DNA from: Bacteroidales bacterium
GTDB lineage: Bacteria; Bacteroidota; Bacteroidia; Bacteroidales; WCHB1-69
DNA: 8,218 nt
Assembly (NCBI GenBank): GCA_024400715.1
Contig: JAKSMH010000032.1
Location: forward strand, 1-8,218
Direction: 5' to 3'
In this document: positions 1 to 6,202 of the stretch, one piece after another
Layout of the letters: the number at the start of each line of letters is the position of its first letter
Position numbering within the stretch: the stretch's first letter is position 1
Position numbers and translations under genes: made by a program
The notes under the pieces: generated by a model
The model's input: the letters and a program-made list of their open reading frames with translations, nothing else
Told to the model about the DNA's origin: nothing
Database searches by the model: none

Positions 1-1
1 T

Positions 2-1279
2 TTCATCGATGATGTTTTGCCATTCTATCAGGGAATGCCCGCATCAGCGAAACTCGCCGCCATTGGCTTTATGATTTTCGGTTGCGGCGCTGAAATGGGC
101 GGCATTACCGTTTCCCGCGGTATCGTGAAATGGTTCAAAGGCCGTGAAACCGCATTGGCAATGGGTTCCGAAATGGCTCTTGCCCGCTTGGGTGTGGCTA
201 CCTGTATGATCTTCTCGCCTTTCTTCGCCAAACTGGGTGGAGAAATCCACGTTGACAACTCAGTCAAATTCGGTGTTGTCCTCCTCTGTATCGCCCTTAT
301 GATGTTCATCATCTATTTCTTTATGGATAAGAAATTGGATGCCCAGACTGGTGAAGCCGAAGAACAAGATGATCCTTTCAAAATCAGCGACATCGGCAAG
401 ATTCTCTCCAGCCTTGGTTTCTGGTTGGTTGCTTTGCTTTGCGTACTCTACTATTCCGCTATTTTCCCATTCCAAAAATATGCCGTCAATATGCTGCAAT
501 GCAATTTGACCCTTGTTCCCGGTGAAGGTTTCTGGGCAAGTAACGCCGTTACCATCGTACAATATATTATTATGCTACTGGTAGCCATTGGTTCTTTCGC
601 AAGTAACTTTTCAAAGAAAAAAACGGCTAAAATCGGTTTGATGGCTATGGCCGTGGTTGCTCTCGTAGTTTACTGCTATATGGGTTATATGCGTGGCACG
701 GCAGAAACCATCTTCGCCGTATTTCCATTGTTGGCCGTTGCCATTACTCCTATTTTGGGCAATTATGTTGACCATAAGGGAAAAGCTGCTTCAATGTTGA
801 TGATTGGTTCAATCCTATTAGTTATCTGCCACTTGACATTTGCCTTCATACTGCCTTTGTGCAAAGGAAGCGCGGTTGGAGGCACCGTTGTAGCATACGT
901 CACCATCCTTGTTTTAGGGGCATCCTTCTCATTGGTTCCTGCCGCTTTGTGGCCTTCTGTTCCAAAATTGGTGGACGAAAAGATTATCGGTTCTGCTTAC
1001 GCCCTTATTTTCTGGATTCAAAATATCGGTTTGTGGCTCTTCCCACTTTTGATTGGCAACGTCTTGGAATCAACCAATGTCAACAACACTGCCGTTATTG
1101 CTGCAAAACAAGCCATTAAAGCTGGTGAAGAAGGCGTTCTCGTTCCTTACGACTACAAATGGCCTCTCGTTATGTTGGCTTGCCTTGGTATTGCCGCACT
1201 GCTTATTGGCGTTTACCTCAAAGCCGTTGACAAGAAAAAAGGTCTGGGTTTGGAAGAACCTAACATCAAAGCTGAATAA
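2..1279 (+). CDS. MFS permease, MFSD1-like, 5' end outside window
   Basis: This is an inner-membrane major facilitator superfamily transporter; the substrate cannot be read from the sequence. The frame is open from the window edge (F-I-D-D-V-L-P ahead of the TTG at 17), so the TTG is internal and the first membrane helices are missing. About 425 residues are visible and are strongly hydrophobic, with roughly nine or ten membrane segments; one runs from about residue 10 to 28 counted from the TTG, and the last is near the C-terminus, followed by a lysine-rich tail (AVDKKKG). The stretch TVSRGIVKWFKGRE with AMGSEMALARLG matches the pattern I know from MFSD1-type permeases, and GNYVDHKGKAAS resembles the loop motif A of MFS proteins that begins the second half. 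It has its own terminator and no co-directional neighbour in the window, so it is probably the last or only gene of its unit. The MFS call is firm, the MFSD1-like subgroup moderate. Confidence 0.85.
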   Translation, partial: FIDDVLPFYQGMPASAKLAAIGFMIFGCGAEMGGITVSRGIVKWFKGRETALAMGSEMALARLGVATCMIFSPFFAKLGGEIHVDNSVKFGVVLLCIALMMFIIYFFMDKKLDAQTGEAEEQDDPFKISDIGKILSSLGFWLVALLCVLYYSAIFPFQKYAVNMLQCNLTLVPGEGFWASNAVTIVQYIIMLLVAIGSFASNFSKKKTAKIGLMAMAVVALVVYCYMGYMRGTAETIFAVFPLLAVAITPILGNYVDHKGKAASMLMIGSILLVICHLTFAFILPLCKGSAVGGTVVAYVTILVLGASFSLVPAALWPSVPKLVDEKIIGSAYALIFWIQNIGLWLFPLLIGNVLESTNVNNTAVIAAKQAIKAGEEGVLVPYDYKWPLVMLACLGIAALLIGVYLKAVDKKKGLGLEEPNIKAE

Positions 1280-1296
1280 TTTTCAACTTATCATAG

Positions 1297-1326
1297 AAAA
1301 AGGAGACCCGAAAGTCTCCTTTTTTT
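1297..1326 (+). terminator. intrinsic terminator of the MFS gene
   Basis: A perfect 11-bp stem (1297-1307 with 1314-1324) is built from AAAAAGGAGAC and GTCTCCTTTTT around the six-base loop CCGAAA, and runs into a T tract. It starts 18 nt after the MFS stop codon. Because the stem carries A and T runs on its two sides it could also end transcription of the minus-strand gene that stops at 1347. Confidence 0.9.
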
Positions 1327-1346
1327 GTGTTTATAACAAAAACTGA

Positions 1347-1814
1347 TTAAAACTCTCCCTTATAAAAAGCTTGAACTTGCACATAGCTTGGTTCATAATA
1401 AGCACTGGCATTATAATTATCTATAACATCACAAATAGGAGAAGCATATACATTTTGAACGCCTTCAACCCAATTTCCATCTGTTGCAATAGAACTTACC
1501 AATCGTGCATAAATCTTCCCCATTTGTGTTTCAGAAGGATAACGATCAGTAAAACGAGAATCTATTTTGGTCACATCAAACACACCTCTTTCTAATTTAA
1601 ATTCTTCTACCCAATCAGAAACTACTTTTTCCGGATTCAAACAATGTAAAGACTCCGCTATAGAAAGTTGTCTTTCAAGACCTTTTTTACCGAGTTTTTG
1701 AACAACATATTTATTTCTTTGTTTAATATGCCGAGCTACACGTTCTATCATATAACATACAAAGAATAAATCATTGTATTTTATGTCTTCTTCGGGAAAA
1801 TAAATGTTTTTCAT
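1347..1814 (-). CDS. 155-aa partner protein of the DUF3990 gene
   Basis: A soluble protein of 155 residues with no signal peptide or membrane segment. I chose the ATG at 1814 rather than the longer open frame (up to 1961) because it overlaps the stop of the upstream DUF3990 gene as ATGA (1814-1811), a standard translational-coupling arrangement, and the extra 49 residues of the longer frame would read over DUF3990 sequence. The N-terminal part (KYNDLFFVCYMIERVARHIK) is helical and amphipathic and vaguely resembles the short DUF3791 proteins that I remember near DUF3990 genes; the C-terminal half (PICDVIDNYNASAYYEPSYV) is rich in Tyr and Asn and looks conserved rather than low-complexity. Its coupling to an ADP-ribosyltransferase-like gene suggests an antitoxin, immunity or substrate-adaptor role, which is inference. 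I cannot name a family with certainty. Confidence 0.75.
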   Translation of the reverse strand: MKNIYFPEEDIKYNDLFFVCYMIERVARHIKQRNKYVVQKLGKKGLERQLSIAESLHCLNPEKVVSDWVEEFKLERGVFDVTKIDSRFTDRYPSETQMGKIYARLVSSIATDGNWVEGVQNVYASPICDVIDNYNASAYYEPSYVQVQAFYKGEF

Positions 1815-2263
1815 AATTCGTATGAAGTAATAAACGTTAAGGTTTGAAGTGCTTTTTCTGTTGCAAACAACATCTGATGCGTGGGATGTTTGAATTTTAC
1901 CAAGATCCAAAAAGCTTCTCTTGAAATTTGTCCGGATAAAAAGTCTTCTACATAATCCCAAACCTCATCGTCTGCCATAGGACCCTCCACTATATCGTTT
2001 GCATGGCATACCCCATTTCTACATGCAGCAATAAAATCAAGCCACTCTTCCGTCATCTTTTCAAAAGACTTAATTTTCAGATTTTCAATTGGTTCATATT
2101 CATAAACACAAACAATATGCGGATTGCGTTTTGTCAAAGCCCATCGTTGAGCTTGGCGCTCAATACTTGTACAATAAAAACCGTAACCAAAATCTTTCGT
2201 AAAACCCGATTTTAAAATTTCTGGTTTATCAATAATGGCATCTGTCCCGTGGTATAGTTTCAT
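1811..2263 (-). CDS. DUF3990 family protein, ADP-ribosyltransferase-like
   Basis: A 150-residue protein with the DUF3990 pattern in full: LYHGT at residues 3-7, DFGYGFYCT at 24-32, QAQRWA at 37-42, DIVEGPMADD at 90-99, and HQMLFATEKAL at 129-139. The family is thought to share the ADP-ribosyltransferase fold; the early HGT and the G-Y-G-F-Y strand are the expected NAD-contact elements (candidates H5 and Y30), while the third catalytic residue is not clear to me. The target is unknown. The ATG at 2263 (MKLYHG) is preferred over the upstream start at 2284 (MHFQFCK) because a -7 box at 2289-2282 overlaps the upstream one and the family usually begins right at the LYHG strand. It is the first gene of a two-gene unit, coupled to its partner by ATGA. 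A DUF3791 gene, which I recall as a frequent neighbour, is not found upstream; that side is scarred by rearrangement. A toxin role is inference. Confidence 0.85.
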   Translation of the reverse strand: MKLYHGTDAIIDKPEILKSGFTKDFGYGFYCTSIERQAQRWALTKRNPHIVCVYEYEPIENLKIKSFEKMTEEWLDFIAACRNGVCHANDIVEGPMADDEVWDYVEDFLSGQISREAFWILVKFKHPTHQMLFATEKALQTLTFITSYEL

Positions 2264-2281
2264 TTTGCAAAATTGAAAGTG

Positions 2282-2289
2282 CAAAAATA
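2282..2289 (-). promoter_or_regulatory. candidate -7 box for the DUF3990 cassette
   Basis: On the minus strand TATTTTTG fits the Bacteroidota -7 consensus TAnnTTTG exactly, 18 nt before the ATG at 2263. No good TTTG -33 element is seen at the usual distance upstream, so the match is only half of a promoter. It implies a very short leader. Confidence 0.4.
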
Positions 2290-2302
2290 CTCATTTTCTC
2301 AA

Positions 2303-2333
2303 TAAGGATGTCGGTTTTTGTAAGACATCTTTA
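2303..2333. promoter_or_regulatory. 10-bp-arm palindrome upstream of the DUF3990 promoter
   Basis: TAAGGATGTC (2303-2312) and GACATCTTTA (2324-2333) form an inverted repeat with 9 of 10 positions matching and an 11-nt centre. It lies just upstream of the -7 box at 2289-2282, where the -33 element would be. That is the position expected of an operator for an autoregulated cassette; as RNA it could equally be a hairpin, but no T tract follows. Its role is inferred from position only. Confidence 0.35.
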
Positions 2334-2354
2334 CAAGTGACGAAAAACAGCTTG

Positions 2355-2684
2355 CTATTTGTTCTTTTCCAGCACTTTTCTCCAAATAAGGAAATTTTCA
2401 GAATGGTAACGTTTTTTGTATGGTACCCCTTGCTTAACGGTTTCGCCATTGGCATCTTTGTATTGTATCAGAGAGGCACCACCCACCAAAGAAATGGCTT
2501 CTTCAACGCCAAGGTCAACCAAGGCCTGTGAAAAATCGTGGAAAGATTCCTCGTCTTGTGTAATAACCACTTGCAACTCACCTTGACGGTAACACAAGGC
2601 CTTTCGTTGCGACTTTCCCTTGGGTGGAATGGAAATCAATTGACCTCCGCTAACCAGCGAATATTGACGGAAGAAACTTCCGTT
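2355..2684 (-). pseudogene. 3' fragment of the NAGPA-like membrane gene (duplicate)
   Basis: This open frame encodes the last third of the intact protein at 4777-5709: it corresponds to intact residues from about NGSFF (204) to WRKV (306), with a different tail (LEKNK instead of PTER). The homology stops abruptly at 2684; upstream there is only a TTG and a few unrelated codons, without the membrane segment or the first half of the domain. Over the shared part only one amino-acid change is visible (Arg to His near the end, from base 2404). It is almost certainly a non-functional fragment left by a duplication or integration event, and recent, given only five base differences in 313. Confidence 0.85.
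2372..2684. repeat. 313-bp direct repeat, copy A
   Basis: This is identical to 4791-5103 except for five substitutions (positions 2404, 2613, 2625, 2640, 2673), in the same orientation and with a constant offset of 2419. Both ends are sharp: on one side the copies diverge within the last codons of the gene, on the other after the CCGTT at 2684. The two copies flank a block of about 2.1 kb that holds a transposase fragment and the AAA ATPase gene. Confidence 0.95.
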
Positions 2685-2751
2685 TTGCTTAGTACATGAC
2701 AATTTTTTAGATGGGCGTAAATGATAGATTTTCAGTCGATAATATTCCGAA

Positions 2752-2970
2752 AATCGGTATGTCGTAGTCGTTCCGCCACCTTATCCATTTCTCACCGACG
2801 AACTCCCTGTCGGCCAGCAGGCAGTCAATGGTGTCCAGACCGAAAAGGCTGATGTAGCGTTGCACGAGGTCGATGCGTTCCTGGGTGTTGGAGGTTCCCT
2901 TTTTGGGCAGCATGGTGAACAGCAGCGGATAGGCGACGCCGTCGTGGACGACAGCGAGCATGAAGATGTC
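2752..2970 (-). pseudogene. internal fragment of an IS4-type transposase
   Basis: On the minus strand the peptide from MLAVVHDGVAYPLLFTMLPK through QERIDLVQRYISLFGLDTID to CLLADREFVGEKWIRW and NDYDIPI is the central part of an IS4-type DDE transposase; the DREF is the catalytic-Asp segment typical of that family. The frame continues a few codons upstream (R-C-D-I-F before the Met at 2961). The N-terminal part with the first catalytic Asp and the C-terminal part with the catalytic Glu are absent; after Ile 70 (base 2752) the sequence changes to unrelated codons and stops at 2707. It is far too short to be active. No terminal inverted repeats or target duplication could be found, so the element is a degraded remnant. 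The limits given are approximate. The bases are clearly more GC-rich than both flanks, which supports a foreign origin. Confidence 0.75.
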
Positions 2971-3078
2971 ACACCGTCCTGGCCTTGCATAGGGCCATCA
3001 TAAACAGCGAAATCAGCTTGATATGGGCAAGATTGAATCTTTTTAGAAAACGAAAAAGCCAATTTCAAAATAATATTG
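2971..3078. other. non-coding stretch between IS remnant and ATPase promoter
   Basis: No convincing gene is visible. A minus-strand frame reads through here (SFSKKIQSCPYQADFAVYDG) but changes to a shadow of the transposase fragment downstream and has no family features. It may include the outer part of the former insertion sequence. Confidence 0.4.
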
Positions 3079-3086
3079 TATTTTTG
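3079..3086 (+). promoter_or_regulatory. candidate -7 box for the AAA ATPase gene
   Basis: TATTTTTG matches TAnnTTTG exactly and is followed by CGG. No clear TTTG is seen at the -33 position. A start a few bases downstream would place all three 13-bp repeats inside the transcribed leader, which is about 85 nt long. Confidence 0.4.
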
Positions 3087-3096
3087 CGGACTGATT

Positions 3097-3175
3097 TTTG
3101 GAAAAGTGTATCAAAATCACATATTTTCGTTTGGAAAAGTGTTAATTTTATAACTAAAAATGTTTGGAAAAGTGT
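3097..3175 (+). repeat. three 13-bp direct repeats at 33-bp period
   Basis: TTTGGAAAAGTGT occurs without change at 3097-3109, 3130-3142 and 3163-3175. The starts are exactly 33 bp apart, while the 20-bp spacers differ in sequence. The last copy ends 3 nt before the ATG at 3179, so it covers the ribosome landing zone, and its GGAAAAG may act as the binding site. The regular spacing of about three helical turns suggests binding of an oligomeric protein to the DNA, possibly the ATPase itself, or a repeated RNA element; neither is shown. Confidence 0.9.
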
Positions 3176-3178
3176 AAT

Positions 3179-4534
3179 ATGATAGTCAGAAAACTTGATA
3201 AACACATTGAAAACCACTATGTTAACAACAACTCCGCCGTGTTACTGGTGGGCGCGCGGCAAGTCGGAAAGACTTATGCCAGTAGAAAATACGCGGCAAG
3301 GCGAGGATTGAGGTTAGTGGAAATCAATTTTTTTGAAGACCCTTCGGCCTTGACCATTTTTGAAAAGGCAAAAGACGCCAAGGAGATTTTACTTCGCATC
3401 AGTGCCTATACACATACCGAACTAATACCAGGAGACACGCTGATTTTTTTCGATGAAGTGCAAAAGTCTCCAGATGTGATTACGTGGATAAAGTTTTTAG
3501 TGGATGATGGCAGTTACAAATATGCCTTGTCGGGAAGTCTGCTGGGGGTGGAATTAAAAAACATCCGCAGCATACCCGTTGGATATATGGCTGTAAAAGA
3601 GGTATTTCCTCTTGATTTAGAGGAATTTAGCCGTGCGATTGGCATCAGTGATGACGTAATCAAACATATTCAGACCGCCTGGGAAACAAAAACGTCGGTT
3701 GATGACATTGTGCATAAAACGATGATGAAAGTAACATCGCTTTACCTGCTCATTGGCGGGATGCCTGCGGCCGTTCAAGCATACATAGAGAGCAACAACA
3801 TACAGATTGTACAAGCCAAACAGCGAGAAATTCTTGACCTATACAAGTGGGATATCAGTCAGTACGATCCCGCAAACAAATTTTACATTAACGACATTTT
3901 CGACATCATTCCTTCAGAGTTGGATGCCAAGAACAAAAGGTTCGTCCTGAAAAACTTGAATGAACACAGTCGTTTTTCAAAATACGAGAATGGTTTTCTT
4001 TGGCTCCAGAATGCAGGAGTTGCACTCCCGACTTATAATGTGGAAGCACCGACTTCGCCGCTGAAATTGGAAGAACAGAGAAATTTGTTCAAACTATTTT
4101 CCAATGATGTCGGACTTTTGGCTGTTCAGTATGCACAAAATATTGCGATAAAGATTTTGCAAGGGGAGGTCAACATCAACAATGGTGCCATCTATGAAAA
4201 TCTCACAGCACAAGAATTAAAGGCCCACGGGTACAACCTATATTATTTCAACAGCAAGAAGCAAGGAGAAGTTGATTTTTTATTGGAAAATGATGCCCGA
4301 ATCACACCGGTGGAAGTGAAATCGGGCAAGGACTACAATCGTCACCGCGCACTCAACAACATTATGGACAACAAGTTGTACAATCTTTCCGAAGCAATAA
4401 TTCTAACTTGTGATAATGTTAAAATTGCTGGCAAACTATCATACCTCCCCATTTATATGCTGATGTTTCTGCAAAAAGAACCATCCTCTGAGGAGATGAT
4501 TTACAAAATCGAGATTCCTCAAATCCGATTTTGA
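3179..4534 (+). CDS. AAA_14 / DUF4143 ATPase with PD-(D/E)xK-like C-terminus
   Basis: A 451-residue soluble P-loop ATPase of the type that pairs an AAA_14 domain with a DUF4143 C-terminal domain, common and often multi-copy in Bacteroidota. Walker A is GARQVGKT (25-32), Walker B is LIFFDE (88-93), and a sensor-like YALSGS lies at 115-120. The C-terminal domain has the spacing of a PD-(D/E)xK nuclease fold: E340 in YENL, D366 in GEVDFLL, and E379-V-K381 in PVEVKSG, so nuclease-like residues are all present. The biological role of this family is not settled. The ATG at 3179 is chosen over the TTG at 3164, because the TTG lies inside the third upstream repeat. The gene is monocistronic here, faces the convergent gene at 4777, and lies inside the block bracketed by 313-bp direct repeats, which points to acquisition by transfer or rearrangement. 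The length is typical and no frame damage is visible. Confidence 0.9.
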   Translation: MIVRKLDKHIENHYVNNNSAVLLVGARQVGKTYASRKYAARRGLRLVEINFFEDPSALTIFEKAKDAKEILLRISAYTHTELIPGDTLIFFDEVQKSPDVITWIKFLVDDGSYKYALSGSLLGVELKNIRSIPVGYMAVKEVFPLDLEEFSRAIGISDDVIKHIQTAWETKTSVDDIVHKTMMKVTSLYLLIGGMPAAVQAYIESNNIQIVQAKQREILDLYKWDISQYDPANKFYINDIFDIIPSELDAKNKRFVLKNLNEHSRFSKYENGFLWLQNAGVALPTYNVEAPTSPLKLEEQRNLFKLFSNDVGLLAVQYAQNIAIKILQGEVNINNGAIYENLTAQELKAHGYNLYYFNSKKQGEVDFLLENDARITPVEVKSGKDYNRHRALNNIMDNKLYNLSEAIILTCDNVKIAGKLSYLPIYMLMFLQKEPSSEEMIYKIEIPQIRF

Positions 4535-4776
4535 TGAACGGATTAAGGAATTCGGCTAAACGGTTAATTGGGACGAAAAGGGAAAGGACTAAAGGTTAAA
4601 CAAGATCAACAATTCAACAACTCAGCTTACTCTCCCAGCTCGCAAAAAGTGAACGCAACAAAAACGGACAAGCCCTCCCTTTAGGAAAAACTACTTTGTG
4701 CCGCAAAGTTACTATTTTTTCGCCCCTTCGTGCCTACATTTTTGAGAGTAACATACACTCCTTCATTTCACCATTT
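4535..4776. other. intergenic gap between convergent genes
   Basis: There is no gene and no clear terminator hairpin with a T tract in these 242 bases, although two genes converge here. On the minus strand TAACTTTG (4711-4704) is an exact TAnnTTTG match and overlaps an imperfect palindrome, CTTTG-tgccg-CAAAG (4694-4708). It would read only into the end of the ATPase gene, so it may be a promoter left over from a deleted gene. Confidence 0.35.
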
Positions 4777-5709
4777 CTACCTTTCAGTTGGCACTTTTCT
4801 CCAAATAAGGAAATTTTCAGAACGGTAACGTTTTTTGTATGGTACCCCTTGCTTAACGGTTTCGCCATTGGCATCTTTGTATTGTATCAGAGAGGCACCA
4901 CCCACCAAAGAAATGGCTTCTTCAACGCCAAGGTCAACCAAGGCCTGTGAAAAATCGTGGAAAGATTCCTCGTCTTGTGTAATAACCACTTGCAACTCAC
5001 CTTGACGGTAACACAAGGCCTTTCGTTGCGATTTTCCCTTGGGCGGAATGGAAATCAACTGACCTCCGCTAACCAGCGAATATTGACGGAAAAAACTTCC
5101 GTTGTTTTCAATGGCACGCTCCAAAAGCACCGTTTCAAGTTGTCGGCCCAAGGTAATATCGTCACCGATAATGGCACAAAAACCATATTTTGAATGTCCT
5201 TTAGATATAAGTTCACCATTATATACAAACGCCCCAACGGGAAGGTCTTTGTCCCTGCGGATATCGGCGGCTTGGACAAGCAACATAATATTGGTATCTT
5301 GTGGCATTTTCCCCAAATGAAGCGACAACTGGCAGCCCCTCGGAATGAAAATCCGCATAGGAATATCATTGATGATAGTATCTTGAATGACAAGACCCGG
5401 TTCCGCGGTTTTTGTCTCCACGACATTTTTTTCAGAATACACCACCACACTGTCTATGCTGTCGGCAACCGGTTGGGAAGATATTGTTGCACGTTGGGAA
5501 AAGACAAGGTAGACCAGCACCACCAAAATGATGAAAATCAGAACGATTAAGGCAAAAATGACCATCTTTTTCTTGTCAAAATTGCGAAACAACTTATGAC
5601 GATGGGCGGGATTGGTGTCTTCCTCGAACGGACCGCCACCGCCAAGTACGCGAATTTCGTTGTCCGACATTGCGTCTTGTGTTATATCCTTATTCATTTG
5701 TCTGTTCAT
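4777..5709 (-). CDS. single-pass membrane protein with NAGPA-like outer domain
   Basis: A 310-residue protein: an Asn/Asp-rich cytoplasmic head with a GGGG run (23-26), a basic KKK before one membrane helix (about 49-70), then a 240-residue extracytoplasmic part. The second half reads like the phosphodiester glycosidase (NAGPA) fold: NGSFF at 204-208, SGGQLI, RKALCYRQGELQVVI, and LGVEEAISLVGGASL at 260-274, which parallels the family's usual LG..DALNLDGGGS. The Asp of that last motif is Val here, so catalytic activity is doubtful. The start is uncertain: ATG at 5709 has the A-rich context usual in this phylum and overlaps the LytTR gene by 20 nt; ATG at 5697 would overlap by 8 nt. Lying overlapped behind a LytTR gene suggests it senses or restrains that regulator. 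Its 3' third is duplicated at 2372-2684. Confidence 0.75.
   Translation of the reverse strand: MNRQMNKDITQDAMSDNEIRVLGGGGPFEEDTNPAHRHKLFRNFDKKKMVIFALIVLIFIILVVLVYLVFSQRATISSQPVADSIDSVVVYSEKNVVETKTAEPGLVIQDTIINDIPMRIFIPRGCQLSLHLGKMPQDTNIMLLVQAADIRRDKDLPVGAFVYNGELISKGHSKYGFCAIIGDDITLGRQLETVLLERAIENNGSFFRQYSLVSGGQLISIPPKGKSQRKALCYRQGELQVVITQDEESFHDFSQALVDLGVEEAISLVGGASLIQYKDANGETVKQGVPYKKRYRSENFLIWRKVPTER
4791..5103. repeat. 313-bp direct repeat, copy B (inside intact gene)
   Basis: This is the partner of 2372-2684, differing at five positions (4823, 5032, 5044, 5059, 5092). It lies wholly inside the intact NAGPA-like membrane gene, so this is probably the parental copy. Homologous recombination between the two copies would delete the transposase fragment and the ATPase and leave a hybrid gene. 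Confidence 0.95.
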
Positions 5710-6070
5710 TTTTGATTCGTTTTTCAATATATTGTTTCAACTCGCGCAATGCCTCCTTGGGAGGAGAAAACTCTTGTTGTACTTTGTCAAAAGACCTCAC
5801 AATCAACTGCTGTTTTGGCAAATTAATGACAAACAGATACTCCTGATTGATGATTAAGCCACGACCTATGCGGATGAAAGTGGCGGCAGCACCGCCTAAT
5901 TGCCGGGAAAGCATTTGCTCCACCTGCCCCAACTGATACGTAACCAGGTGTTCATTTCCATCTGACAAAAACAGAACGCAATAATTGCCCGCCGCCTTAA
6001 TCGCCAAAACGTCACTGGCCGATACACGTATCAGATCCGTTGCGTTGCTGATGATAATTTCGTTTGTCAT
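5690..6070 (-). CDS. LytTR-domain DNA-binding regulator, no receiver domain
   Basis: A 126-residue transcription factor consisting of almost nothing but a LytTR domain (about residues 8-105): IRVSASDVLAIKAAGNYC, then the conserved core FIRIGRGLIINQEYLFVI, which corresponds to the family's F-x-R-x-H-R-S-x-I-V-N segment, and a charged helical tail. No response-regulator receiver precedes it, so it is not controlled by phosphorylation of its own polypeptide. LytTR domains bind direct repeats about two helical turns apart, and such a pair is found upstream at 6131-6162. The ATG at 6070 has a -7 box right behind it. The downstream membrane-protein gene overlaps its end, which suggests one operon and a shared job, as in the LytTR regulator/membrane-inhibitor pairs of streptococci. 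Target genes beyond its own operon are unknown; the divergent leader and genes from 6306 are possible candidates. Confidence 0.9.
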   Translation of the reverse strand: MTNEIIISNATDLIRVSASDVLAIKAAGNYCVLFLSDGNEHLVTYQLGQVEQMLSRQLGGAAATFIRIGRGLIINQEYLFVINLPKQQLIVRSFDKVQQEFSPPKEALRELKQYIEKRIKNEQTNE

Positions 6071-6086
6071 ATAGAAGAATTTGCTG

Positions 6087-6094
6087 CAAAATTA
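6087..6094 (-). promoter_or_regulatory. candidate -7 box for the LytTR operon
   Basis: On the minus strand TAATTTTG followed by C is an exact TAnnTTTG match, 16 nt before the ATG at 6070. A -33 TTTG is not seen, as would be expected if transcription depends on an activator bound further upstream (see 6131-6172). Confidence 0.5.
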
Positions 6095-6130
6095 CAGCTT
6101 TTTTTGGTAATAGAAGATAGTACGGAGTTT

Positions 6131-6172
6131 CAATTCATACAGTTGAAACGGCAACTCATACATTCCACAAGG
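6131..6172. promoter_or_regulatory. tandem 21-bp repeat, candidate LytTR operator
   Basis: CAATTCATACA (6131-6141) and CAACTCATACA (6152-6162) agree at 10 of 11 bases and are 21 bp apart; over whole 21-bp units 15 positions agree. LytTR proteins are known to bind 9-bp direct repeats separated by 12-13 bp, the same period. The first unit holds ACAGTTGAA, which fits eight of nine positions of the published consensus [TA][AC][CA]GTTN[AG][TG]; the second unit fits poorly there. The site lies about 37 bp upstream of the -7 box of the LytTR operon. A 7-bp inverted repeat, GTTTCAA/TTGAAAC (6127-6133, 6143-6149), overlaps it. Confidence 0.5.
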
Positions 6173-6202
6173 GTAAAATGATTTTAGGAGCATTATAGCT
6201 TG

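Noticed and set aside
1815..1961. 49-residue N-terminal extension of the DUF3990 partner protein
   Set aside because: It overlaps the DUF3990 coding region in another frame, while the ATGA overlap at 1814 gives a natural start.
2337..2531. Plus-strand frames inside the 313-bp repeats (also 4696-4950)
   Set aside because: They are antisense shadows of the NAGPA-like gene and its fragment; both appear only because the DNA is duplicated.
3097..3175. CRISPR array
   Set aside because: The repeats are only 13 bp with 20-bp spacers, three in number, placed at a gene start, and no cas gene is nearby.
2985..3178. 65-codon plus-strand frame with repeated WKSV peptides
   Set aside because: The repeated peptide is only the translation of the three 13-bp DNA repeats upstream of the ATPase; there is no start context or domain.
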